From: JBHENN01 sp046262015 | GTDB lineage: Bacteria > Actinomycetota > CADDZG01 > WHSQ01 | DNA: 5,809 nt | Reading direction: 5' to 3' | Assembly: GCA_046262015.1 (NCBI GenBank) | Contig: JBHENN010000044.1 | Coordinates: 1 to 5,809, forward strand | Shown: positions 1-5,605 of the stretch, one piece after another | Position numbering within the stretch: position 1 is the stretch's first letter | How the letters are laid out: the number at the start of each line of letters is the position of its first letter | Program-made: the position numbers and the translations under genes | Notes under the pieces: model-generated | Seen by the model: only the letters and a program-made list of their open reading frames with translations | Database searches by the model: none | What the model was told of the DNA's origin: nothing

Positions 1-1
1 G

Positions 2-130
2 GATGGAGACACCCACAGCGGTCACACCCACTACATCCTCGGGGAAGGCCGGTTCGGCAGCAGGCTCCTCGCCAAGGTGGTCGATCGTGAGGTGGTCCAG
101 CTGGAGGCCGCGCCGTACGAGTTCTGCTAG
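2..130 (+). CDS. C-terminal end of an unidentified protein (partial, cut by window edge)
   Basis: This frame is open from the left edge and ends at TAG 128-130, giving the last 42 residues of a protein that begins outside the window. Its codons end almost entirely in G or C, and the other two plus frames give implausible protein. The tail has a histidine-rich stretch, HSGHTH (residues 5-10 of the visible part), and ends EAAPYEFC. A GHTH motif is typical of metal-binding loops near the end of calcineurin-like metallophosphoesterases. That similarity is only suggestive, because no other motif of that family lies in the window. The gene runs towards the hydrolase at 143 and only 12 nt separate the two stop codons. 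I see no terminator hairpin in that gap. Confidence 0.65.
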   Translation, partial: DGDTHSGHTHYILGEGRFGSRLLAKVVDREVVQLEAAPYEFC

Positions 131-142
131 AGAGCTAAGACC

Positions 143-1243
143 TCAGGGTTCGGGGTAGATCCCGAGCTCGCCGTCGACCATGAACTCCCGATAAGGGCCG
201 GGGGCGTCCCCCTTGAACAGCGCCCACAGACGGTCGAACGCGGTCGTCATCACGATGTGGGTCTTGCTCACTTCCGAGGCGTGTCCGGCGAACGGCGAGC
301 GGTAGTTCTCGTCGATCGCGCCGGCGGCGTATCCGGTGAGTGTCGTCTCCCGTTCGGTCTCGGGGCTCTTGCGGCCCACGCTGAAGAAGTCGGTCGGTAT
401 CCGCGCGCCGAGCAGAAGTGCGGCCATCTCGCGCGCCTGGTTGTAGGGGACGAGTCCGTCGTCGACACCGTGGACGATCACGACCCCCCTGACGCTCGAG
501 GCGGCGATGTCGTCGACCCGGTTTACCACCGCGTGGTCGAGATACGCCTGGGGCTCCTGGTCTATGGACCCGCCCATCTCGGCCTCGATGTCCTCTACGG
601 CGGTCACCGCCGTCTCGTTCCCGGTCGGTTCGAGCAGACGCGCGCCGATGTACGTCTCGATCACGTTGACGGCGCCCTCGACGTCGACCCAGTAGTCGAA
701 CAGCGGCTCACCGCCCGGCTTCTTGTGCTCGGCGGCCATAGCCACCGCGAGGCCCGAGACGTTGCCGCCCATGCTCACACCGAAGATGACGGTGGTCTCG
801 ATGCTGGGGCACGCCGACTGGAAGAGCTTGGTCGCGGCGATGGTGTCCTCGGCCCCGGTCCAGGTGGGCCACCCGCGCGACTGTGGATAGCCGTGCTCCT
901 CCCGTTCTTTCAGAATCTTGAGGCCTCGGTAGTCCATCCCTACCGCGATCAGGCCCCGCCGCGCCGCGGCCTTCATGTGCTCGACCCAGGAGAGAGACGT
1001 GTGCTCATAGCCGTGGGCGTAGACCGCAAGCCCCTTCGGCCTGCCGGCGGGAAGGGCGTAGTTGCCGGTGGTGGACTCACCCTCGACCCGCATCGTGAGC
1101 GGCAGGGCCACGTCGCGCCGATCGACGCAGCGGACCGCCTCAGAGCGCGCTCGTCGAGGCGTGCGGCCCGACGCGGGCAACGCGACCGTTCCCGCGAGCG
1201 CGAGGCACGTCACGCACACGGTCACGACCTTTCGAACGCGCAC
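143..1243 (-). CDS. Secreted alpha/beta-hydrolase fold serine hydrolase
   Basis: This 366-residue protein is predicted to be exported and to hydrolyse an ester or related bond outside the membrane; the substrate cannot be told. Residues 1-26 form a Sec-type signal peptide: a basic start (MRVRK), a hydrophobic core and small residues (PASG) before the likely cut. The fold markers follow in order: an oxyanion-strand motif AHGYEH (76-81), GMDYRG (102-107), a nucleophile elbow GVSMGG (155-160) with Ser157, a late HGVDDGLVPY (258-267) supplying Asp261 or Asp262, and a C-terminal GHAS with His321 as the probable catalytic histidine (His329 is the alternative). Cys39 and Cys145 are the only cysteines after the signal peptide and could form a disulfide, as expected for an exported protein. 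A GTG at 1250-1252 is also in frame, but it overlaps the GGAGG itself. The GTG at 1241-1243 has an 8-nt spacer and is preferred. It lies 84 nt after the M20 stop on the same strand and may be co-transcribed. The fold and export are secure; the specific family is not. Confidence 0.92.
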   Translation of the reverse strand: MRVRKVVTVCVTCLALAGTVALPASGRTPRRARSEAVRCVDRRDVALPLTMRVEGESTTGNYALPAGRPKGLAVYAHGYEHTSLSWVEHMKAAARRGLIAVGMDYRGLKILKEREEHGYPQSRGWPTWTGAEDTIAATKLFQSACPSIETTVIFGVSMGGNVSGLAVAMAAEHKKPGGEPLFDYWVDVEGAVNVIETYIGARLLEPTGNETAVTAVEDIEAEMGGSIDQEPQAYLDHAVVNRVDDIAASSVRGVVIVHGVDDGLVPYNQAREMAALLLGARIPTDFFSVGRKSPETERETTLTGYAAGAIDENYRSPFAGHASEVSKTHIVMTTAFDRLWALFKGDAPGPYREFMVDGELGIYPEP

Positions 1244-1251
1244 GCGGGGCA

Positions 1252-1258
1252 CCTCCTC
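1252..1258 (-). promoter_or_regulatory. Ribosome binding site of the hydrolase (decides its start)
   Basis: The minus strand reads GAGGAGG here. It overlaps the upstream in-frame GTG (1250-1252) by one base and sits 8 nt before the GTG at 1241-1243. The spacing favours the inner GTG, which shortens the protein by three residues and leaves a cleaner basic start for the signal peptide. Confidence 0.75.
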
Positions 1259-1327
1259 GCCGATCCGACGGACCTGGAAAGCTTTAGGCGGCTAGGGGCG
1301 GAATCCTGCGGGACCCCGGCGGTCGGG

Positions 1328-2692
1328 TTATCCGTCGATCGCCGCGAACGCCCGGATCCACGCCACGGTGTAGGCGATGGTCCGCAGGAAGTCCTCGATC
1401 CGGACGTTCTCGTTGGGCGCGTGGATGTTCGAGTCGGGCCGGCACACACCCGCGGGCGACACGGTCGGGATCCCAAGCGTTCCGGCCACCGGGTACATGG
1501 GCCCGGTGCCGATCATCATCGGGGCGGCCGCCGGCTCGCGCGCGAACACCTCGGTCGCCGCGGTCAGGGCGGCCCGCGCGATGAGCGAGCTCGCCGGAGA
1601 ACGGACCGGATGCTCCATGGAGTGCTTGGTTATCTCGATGTCCCCGAACCCGCGGGCGTCGAGGTGCTTGCGCAGCTTCGCGACGATGTCGTCGGGGTCC
1701 TGGTCGGGTACGAGTCGCATATCGACCTTGCATAGGGCTTCCTTGGGCAGGACCGTCTTCGATCTCCCCGGGACGGTGAAGCCCGCAACGATGCCGGCGA
1801 TGTTGCACGTCGGCTCGAAGAACATGCGCCTAAGGAGCGCTTTGCCCGTGTCGTCTCCGACGAAGCCGTCAGCGCCGAGCCGTTCTCGTTCGGCCTCCTC
1901 CTCGAAGGGGAGTGTGGCGATTAGCGCGAGGCCCTCGTCGTCCGGTGCCCGGACGTCGTCGTAGAAACCATCGATCATCACGGTCCCATCCGGCGCCCGC
2001 AAGGTCGCAAGCGCGTCGACCAGGTGCCACACCGGCGACGGTGCGATCGCGGCGAGCGAGGAGTGCTGGTCCTCGCGCAGCCCCCGGTGCGTCAGCTCGA
2101 CGTACGCCAGTCCCTTCGCTCCGTAGACCAGCTCGGGGCGCCCGACATGATCGACGCCGACCCCTTCCCAGATGCAGCCATCGGCGCGGAGCTTGGCCCC
2201 ATAGCGAGCGACGATCTCGGGGAAAGACTTCGAACCGGTCTCCTCTTCGCCTTCGACCAGGAACCTGAGTCTGATGGGGAGCTCGCCGAAGACCTCGCGA
2301 TGGACCTCGAGGGCGGCGAGCCGGGCGACCAGGTCGCCCTTGTTGTCGGCCGCGCCGCGGGCGTAGAGGATCGAGTCGCGGATCGCGGGAGCGAAGGGAT
2401 CCGAGTCCCACAGCTCGATGGGATCGACGGGCTGGACGTCGTAGTGGTCGTATACGAGGACGCTCCGAGACCCCGTTCCCAGCCGGCCGAGGACGAGATC
2501 GGGGGCAGAACCGTGCACGAGACGCTCGGTCTCGGCGCCGGCCTGGCGGAGCCTGGTCTCGACCCACATCGCCATGTCCGCCAGCGCCTCGGGCCGGCCG
2601 GCCAGCGAGGGGATCGAGCACGCCTCGGTCAACCAGCCGATGTAGCGCTTCCGGTTGGCCTCGATGTGGTCGCGCACGGTCGGTGGCGGCAC
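1328..2692 (-). CDS. M20 family metallopeptidase (CNDP-like zinc dipeptidase)
   Basis: This 454-residue cytosolic enzyme should cleave dipeptides or short peptides using two metal ions; it has no signal peptide and is of normal family length. The M20 ligand set can be read in order: His83 and Asp85 in the HYDVQP motif, bridging Asp116 in GAADNKGD, Glu150 (general base) and Glu151 (metal) in EGEEETGS, probably Glu176 in CIWEGVG, and His424 in NIHAPNE. The inserted dimerisation (lid) domain holds DQHSS with His210, the position that reaches across the dimer in carnosine dipeptidase relatives. It is followed by the family signatures PTCNIAG and RLVPDQDP. Two differences from the usual pattern are Asp82 where Gly normally precedes the first ligand His, and GTGPMYP (395-401) where many relatives have a GGS-P loop. 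The start is GTG with AGGAGG 8 nt upstream. The gene starts 32 nt after the tRNA-Gly 3' end on the same strand, leaving little room for its own promoter. The family is secure; the exact substrate is unknown. Confidence 0.95.
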   Translation of the reverse strand: MPPPTVRDHIEANRKRYIGWLTEACSIPSLAGRPEALADMAMWVETRLRQAGAETERLVHGSAPDLVLGRLGTGSRSVLVYDHYDVQPVDPIELWDSDPFAPAIRDSILYARGAADNKGDLVARLAALEVHREVFGELPIRLRFLVEGEEETGSKSFPEIVARYGAKLRADGCIWEGVGVDHVGRPELVYGAKGLAYVELTHRGLREDQHSSLAAIAPSPVWHLVDALATLRAPDGTVMIDGFYDDVRAPDDEGLALIATLPFEEEAERERLGADGFVGDDTGKALLRRMFFEPTCNIAGIVAGFTVPGRSKTVLPKEALCKVDMRLVPDQDPDDIVAKLRKHLDARGFGDIEITKHSMEHPVRSPASSLIARAALTAATEVFAREPAAAPMMIGTGPMYPVAGTLGIPTVSPAGVCRPDSNIHAPNENVRIEDFLRTIAYTVAWIRAFAAIDG

Positions 2693-2700
2693 GGGGAGCC

Positions 2701-2706
2701 CCTCCT
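2701..2706 (-). promoter_or_regulatory. Ribosome binding site of the M20 peptidase
   Basis: AGGAGG on the minus strand, 8 nt before the GTG start at 2690-2692. It lies inside the 32-nt gap between the tRNA-Gly 3' end and the start codon, which confirms both the start and the very short leader. Confidence 0.8.
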
Positions 2707-2724
2707 GGGCGAGCCGGCGGTGAG

Positions 2725-2795
2725 AGCGGGTGAAGGGAATCGAACCCTCATAACTAGCTTGGAAGGCTAGCGCTCTGCCATTGAGCTACACCCGC
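2725..2795 (-). tRNA. tRNA-Gly(UCC)
   Basis: A complete 71-nt cloverleaf reads on the minus strand. The acceptor stem is GCGGGTG/CACCCGC with discriminator T (2725), the D stem is GCTC/GAGC, and the anticodon stem is CTAGC/GCTAG around the loop CTTCCAA, which gives anticodon UCC (reads GGA). The T arm contains TTCGATT. The genomic bases after the discriminator are CTC, so CCA must be added enzymatically. It is the second of two tRNAs, and its 3' end lies 32 nt before the M20 start. Confidence 0.97.
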
Positions 2796-2803
2796 AGGGT
2801 CTG

Positions 2804-2828
2804 GACCAAGCGTAAAGACCAAGCGTAA
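2804..2828. repeat. Two 12-bp direct repeats in the tRNA spacer
   Basis: GACCAAGCGTAA occurs at 2804-2815 and again at 2817-2828, identical and 13 nt apart start to start. The pair sits wholly between the two tRNA genes and abuts a 14-bp palindrome at 2829-2842. It could be a tandem protein-binding site, a duplicated promoter part, or a slippage product; the sequence alone does not decide. Confidence 0.85.
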
Positions 2829-2842
2829 TGCCCGATCGGGCA
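2829..2842. repeat. Perfect 14-bp palindrome in the tRNA spacer
   Basis: TGCCCGATCGGGCA is a perfect inverted repeat beginning 10 nt after the tRNA-Pro 3' end (2852) in transcription order. As RNA it could form a 5-bp stem with a GATC loop. No T-run follows on the minus strand, so a classical terminator is unlikely. An operator or a processing hairpin are alternatives. Confidence 0.7.
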
Positions 2843-2851
2843 GGTGACCCG

Positions 2852-2925
2852 TCGGGGCGGGGAGACTTGAACTCCCGACCTCCTGCTCCCAAAGCAGGCG
2901 CGCTGCCAAGCTGCGCTACGCCCCG
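2852..2925 (-). tRNA. tRNA-Pro(UGG)
   Basis: A complete 74-nt cloverleaf reads on the minus strand. The acceptor stem is CGGGGCG/CGCCCCG with discriminator A (2852). The anticodon stem is CCTGC/GCAGG around the loop TTTGGGA, giving anticodon UGG, and the T loop is TTCAAGT. CCA is not encoded (the next bases are CGG). It lies upstream of tRNA-Gly with a 56-nt spacer, and only 9 nt separate its 5' end from a strong hairpin. Confidence 0.97.
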
Positions 2926-2934
2926 TGTGACGCG

Positions 2935-2964
2935 GATGCGCCCCACTTGAGGGTGGGGCGCATC
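2935..2964. terminator. 12-bp perfect hairpin between the surface gene and tRNA-Pro
   Basis: GATGCGCCCCAC and GTGGGGCGCATC are exact inverted repeats around a 6-nt loop. The hairpin lies 42 nt after the surface protein's stop codon and just before tRNA-Pro. No T-run follows on either strand, so it would act as a stem-only terminator, a form often proposed for GC-rich actinobacteria, or as a roadblock or processing signal. An outer TGTGA/TCACA pair (2926-2930, 2971-2975) may extend it. The structure is certain; the role is inferred from position. Confidence 0.7.
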
Positions 2965-2980
2965 GTTGCATCACAGGTTA

Positions 2981-2998
2981 CCCGCCGTCGCCGGCGGG
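2981..2998 (-). terminator. 7-bp GNRA-loop hairpin just after the surface gene
   Basis: On the minus strand CCCGCCG, loop GCGA, CGGCGGG starts 8 nt after the surface protein's TAA stop. A seven-pair GC stem capped by a GNRA tetraloop is very stable. With the longer hairpin at 2935-2964 it forms a tandem pair, consistent with stopping or protecting the 3' end of the surface gene mRNA before the tRNAs. No T-run follows. Confidence 0.55.
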
Positions 2999-3006
2999 CT
3001 TCGGCC

Positions 3007-5100
3007 TTACCGGGTCGTCTCCCGGACGCCGGCGCCCGTCCGCTCGCTGAAGAAAGCGAGGAGAGCGCCGGCCATCATCAGCCACATCGCCACGGCTATC
3101 GGCAGCGCGATCGGGGTGGCCGGTCCGGTGAACGGCAGGGGCGCCGCCGCCGGAGGATCGGAGGGGTCGCCCGGCTCGGTCGGGGGACGGGTCGACGGAG
3201 GCTCGGCGTTGTCGCCCGGGTCCGCCTGGAAGCTGGACCTGGAGATCAGGCCCCCGAGCACAGCGTCGACGCCGACGGTGTTCAGGCCGTCGAGCGCCTG
3301 GCCGGTCGGCAGTGCCTCGAGCTGTGCCTTGAGTGTGTTGAGGAGAGCCTGCACCTCGGTGGAGCCCGCCGGCAGACCCGCGACGATCGTCTCGATCTCC
3401 GCGAGGGCATCCTGCACGAGGCCGTCCACCATGGCACCCAGCTCGACCGACGGGACGCCGATCTCGAGGGCGCTGAGGCTCGCCGACGCGCTGGTGCGGC
3501 GCTGCGCGTCAGGTCCCTTCGATGCCGAGGTCGTGGCCTTGAGACCGTCCACGGTCACCTCGGGCACCGCTGTGACGGCGACCGGGAGGCTCTGGAGCAC
3601 GTCCAGGATCCCACCGGCGAGGTCGTCGAACTGGCGGGACAGCTCGGCGCAGGAGAGCGCCCCGAGGGACTGACCCAGCACCGACACGCCGGTGGCGCCA
3701 CAACTAACATCCGCCGTGCCCTTGACTGCGTCCGCGGCACTCTCCACCGAGACGTTCAGGGCTCCGACGGCGACCAGAGGAGCGTCGGCCAGCAGAGCGA
3801 GCACCTGATCGATCAGGGCCGTCAGGTCGGGAAGCTGACCCAACAGGTCCTCCACGGTGACGAGGAGGGCGTCGATCTGAGCCTGCAGCGAGTCGATCGT
3901 GTCCTGCAACGTCTGGATCGCGCCGGCGTCGAGGCCGGCGAGCAAGGCGTCGAGCTCCGCCTGCGCGGTGTCGAGCGTGGTCTGAGCCGCGGTGACGTCG
4001 GCCTGCGCCGCGGCGAGGTCGGCCTGGGCGGCGTCGAGCGTCGCCTGCGCCGTCACGATCTGAGCGTCCACGGCGGCGATCTCGGCGTCGATGGCGTCGA
4101 TCTGGGACTGCAGCGCGGCACACGTCGTCGGGTCCGGGCACTCCGCCAGAAGAGCCTCGAGTGCTGCTTTCTCGGCCTCGAGCGCTGCCTTGTCGGCGTT
4201 CAACCCGTCGAGCGTGGTCTGCGCCGCGGCGACCGCGGCCTGCGCATCGGTCACCGCGACCTCGGCCGCGTCGACCGCAGCGGCCGCGTCGGAAACGGTC
4301 TGCTGCGCCGCGTCGATCTGCCCGAGGAGCGCGGTGTTGCCGCCCACGAGGTCGAGCAGCTGGTCCTGGGCGCCGGCGAGCTCGTCGACCTTGTCCTGCA
4401 GGGTGTCGAGGGTCGTCAGCAGGTCACGAAGCGCATCGATCTGGCCCGACAGCACCGCGCCGAGATCGAGGTCGAGACCGTCGATCAGGTCGAGGACCGC
4501 GCTGAGGGGCAGCGCGTCCAGTAGGTCGGCGGGCAGCAGGTCGCCCAGCGTGAGCTCGACCGGGCCGAGCGAAGCACCCGTCCGTGACTCGGCGATCTTG
4601 GGGACGACGCGCGAGGTGGTTCCGTTGGCGCCCGTCGTCGCCGACAAGCCGAGGAGGGCGACGTCGACCTGACCCTCGAGCGCGTTCAGCAGAGCCGTAG
4701 CGCTGTCGGACGTGGCCTCGGCGCGCATCTCCGCGATCGTCAGGGAACCGTCGATCCCGGGTCCCGACAGCGGGACCGACACGTTCTTCGAGTCGACCCC
4801 GTCGCTTGACGAGACGCCTTCCGAGCCGCTCGACTGGCCCGCGATGGTGGCGCCGGTGAACAGCACCGACGCGAGGGTGTCGTCGACCGTTGTGGCGTCC
4901 GTGCTGGCCAAGCCGAGGGCGGCGTTAAGGGTGCCGAGCGCCGGCACCTCGGTAAGTGAGACATCCACGAGCTGGAGAGACGTCGAGGTCGTGCCGACCC
5001 CGGTCGTCACATCCTTGGCGCTCGCGGTGAAGGGCCCGATGGCCCACGCAGCGAGCGTCGAGACTACGAACACCCCAAGCGCAACACGGTTTCTCTTCAA
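3007..5100 (-). CDS. LPxTG-type cell-wall-anchored surface protein with long coiled-coil insertion
   Basis: I do not recognise a named family for this 697-residue protein, but its architecture is clear. Residues 1-28 are a Sec signal peptide (start MKRNR, cut after TASA). Residues 29-215 form a low-charge, Ser/Thr/Gly/Val-rich domain. Residues 218-436 are Ala/Leu/Asp/Gln-rich heptad-like helix with two arms either side of a CPDPTTC tip (Cys321, Cys327). Residues 440-625 form a second Ser/Val/Gly-rich domain with Cys467 and Cys484. A proline-rich spacer (626-654) leads to LPFTG (655-659), a membrane segment (660-684) and a tail with Arg residues, which together form a sortase sorting signal. 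The protein should be covalently attached outside the membrane; no sortase gene is in the window. The start is TTG 5098-5100. A TTG at 5110-5112 is in frame but overlaps the GGGAGGA ribosome site. AAQTTLD occurs in both arms (residues 292-298 and 371-377). Adhesion, scaffold or spacer roles are possible and none is shown. Confidence 0.9.
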   Translation of the reverse strand: MKRNRVALGVFVVSTLAAWAIGPFTASAKDVTTGVGTTSTSLQLVDVSLTEVPALGTLNAALGLASTDATTVDDTLASVLFTGATIAGQSSGSEGVSSSDGVDSKNVSVPLSGPGIDGSLTIAEMRAEATSDSATALLNALEGQVDVALLGLSATTGANGTTSRVVPKIAESRTGASLGPVELTLGDLLPADLLDALPLSAVLDLIDGLDLDLGAVLSGQIDALRDLLTTLDTLQDKVDELAGAQDQLLDLVGGNTALLGQIDAAQQTVSDAAAAVDAAEVAVTDAQAAVAAAQTTLDGLNADKAALEAEKAALEALLAECPDPTTCAALQSQIDAIDAEIAAVDAQIVTAQATLDAAQADLAAAQADVTAAQTTLDTAQAELDALLAGLDAGAIQTLQDTIDSLQAQIDALLVTVEDLLGQLPDLTALIDQVLALLADAPLVAVGALNVSVESAADAVKGTADVSCGATGVSVLGQSLGALSCAELSRQFDDLAGGILDVLQSLPVAVTAVPEVTVDGLKATTSASKGPDAQRRTSASASLSALEIGVPSVELGAMVDGLVQDALAEIETIVAGLPAGSTEVQALLNTLKAQLEALPTGQALDGLNTVGVDAVLGGLISRSSFQADPGDNAEPPSTRPPTEPGDPSDPPAAAPLPFTGPATPIALPIAVAMWLMMAGALLAFFSERTGAGVRETTR
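3970..4233. repeat. 27-nt imperfect repeat pair inside the coiled-coil coding region
   Basis: Bases 3970-3996 and 4207-4233 match at 25 of 27 positions, including an identical first 15 (GTCGAGCGTGGTCTG). They encode V-T/A-A-A-QTTLD, 79 residues apart, one copy in each arm of the coiled coil. This suggests growth of the helical region by internal duplication, although biased Ala/Gln/Leu/Asp codon use could also produce it. Confidence 0.6.
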
Positions 5101-5102
5101 CG

Positions 5103-5110
5103 ATCCTCCC
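5103..5110 (-). promoter_or_regulatory. Ribosome binding site of the surface protein (decides its start)
   Basis: The minus strand reads GGGAGGAT. Its GGAGG core ends 4 nt before the TTG at 5098-5100. The outer in-frame TTG (5110-5112) overlaps the motif and cannot use it. The 4-nt spacer is shorter than usual, but the resulting start MKRNR fits a signal peptide. Confidence 0.7.
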
Positions 5111-5271
5111 AACAGGTTGACCTACCGGACAAAGTGCAGCTGCTGGCCTTACCTTCGGCAGCCGAGCACGCCCGGTCCATGGTCCATATGGGTGGTTTCA
5201 TCCGCTCGTTTCGGCACGATAGAAGCGTGTTCGCGGACCTTTGGAAGGGTTGTTTGGCCCCTATGGACTAG
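5111..5271. other. Upstream region of the surface gene, no coding sequence seen
   Basis: These 161 bases separate the surface gene (minus) from the structured leader of the small membrane gene (plus), so promoters in both directions are expected here. I find no convincing -35/-10 pair on either strand. The most distinctive element is a tandem GGTCCAT pair with overlapping palindromes at 5174-5191. Open frames across the region give low-quality protein and are not called. Confidence 0.5.
5174..5191. repeat. Tandem GGTCCAT repeat with overlapping palindromes (possible operator)
   Basis: GGTCCAT is repeated head to tail at 5174-5180 and 5181-5187. The array contains the palindromes CCATGG (5177-5182) and CCATATGG (5184-5191). 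It lies about 75-90 nt upstream of the surface gene's TTG, a plausible place for a regulator site. There is no direct evidence that a protein binds it. Confidence 0.4.
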
Positions 5272-5393
5272 TCATCCCCGCCCGTGCGGGCTATGCGCCG
5301 CGCCTCGCGGCGCGCCGGATGAGGGGGTCCCTCGAAGGGGCGGGCCGTGGTGCTGTCTACCTCCTGCCTAAGCTGTCCGAGCCAGGAGCAGCC
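5272..5393 (+). promoter_or_regulatory. Structured leader upstream of the small membrane gene (possible cis-RNA)
   Basis: On the plus strand several hairpins are packed together. TCATCC (5272-5277) pairs exactly with GGATGA (5317-5322) and encloses two local hairpins: CCCGC/GCGGG (5277-5290) and GCGCCGCG/CGCGGCGC (5295-5313). This would form a three-way junction. Downstream, CTCCTG (5361-5366) pairs with CAGGAG (5383-5388), extended outward by a bulged GGTG/CAGCC pairing. The leader ends 17 nt before the ATG at 5411. I do not recognise a known riboswitch consensus. It could be a regulatory 5' leader, an attenuator or a separate small RNA, or part of it may be chance in GC-rich DNA. Confidence 0.45.
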
Positions 5394-5410
5394 GAGATCG
5401 GGGGACCGGG

Positions 5411-5605
5411 ATGCTACGAGCGATCGTGTCGTTGATCGAGCTCGGCGTCGGCCTTTACTTCCTCGTCGGTGCCTTTGTCGTGCTGGGCGGCTTCGTGATG
5501 TTCCTGATCGAGGCGACACGCTCACGCAGCACAACACCGCAGCGCTCGCGAGCCCGCCCCACCGACCGTCAACGTCTACATCGAGAACCTGTGGATCAAC
5601 GGTGA
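5411..5605 (+). CDS. Small single-pass membrane protein, reading frame disrupted
   Basis: The ORF starts at ATG 5411 with GGGGGA a few bases upstream and encodes 64 residues as it stands. Residues 5-33 (SLIELGVG to VMFLIE) are a hydrophobic segment with one acidic residue near its start, long enough to cross the membrane once. After about residue 34 the frame turns into a Ser/Arg/Pro/Thr-rich stretch with poor third-position GC, while better coding quality appears first in one and then in another frame of the same strand. The true protein is therefore probably longer, about 97 residues ending at TAG 5700-5702, and this ORF is a truncated reading. I do not recognise a family. The structured leader at 5272-5393 precedes it. 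Confidence 0.6.
   Translation: MLRAIVSLIELGVGLYFLVGAFVVLGGFVMFLIEATRSRSTTPQRSRARPTDRQRLHREPVDQR

Noticed and set aside
257..1735. A 492-codon open frame on the plus strand opposite the hydrolase and the M20 peptidase
   Set aside because: Both opposite-strand genes have complete catalytic motifs and good starts. This frame crosses two unrelated genes and the gap between them, which is typical of a GC-rich shadow.
2024..2770. A 248-codon plus-strand frame running into the tRNA-Gly gene
   Set aside because: It is antisense to the M20 peptidase and overlaps a tRNA, and its protein shows no recognisable motif.
2725..2925. tRNA genes as an integration site for a mobile element
   Set aside because: I see no duplicated tRNA 3' end and no integrase anywhere in the window.
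2786..2974. A 62-codon minus-strand frame across tRNA-Pro and the tRNA spacer
   Set aside because: It reads straight through a complete tRNA gene and the hairpin before it.
2947..4524. A 525-codon open frame on the plus strand opposite the surface protein
   Set aside because: It is the antisense image of the heptad-rich GC-biased coding strand and spans both tRNA-flanking hairpins. Its Arg/Gly/Leu/Val-heavy protein lacks a plausible fold, and the opposite strand has signal peptide, sorting signal and ribosome site.
5349..5393. Resemblance to the small bacterial signal recognition particle RNA (GGTGCTGT, AGCAGCC)
   Set aside because: The conserved GGAAG-type apical motif is absent and the central loop differs, so the match is limited to short words.
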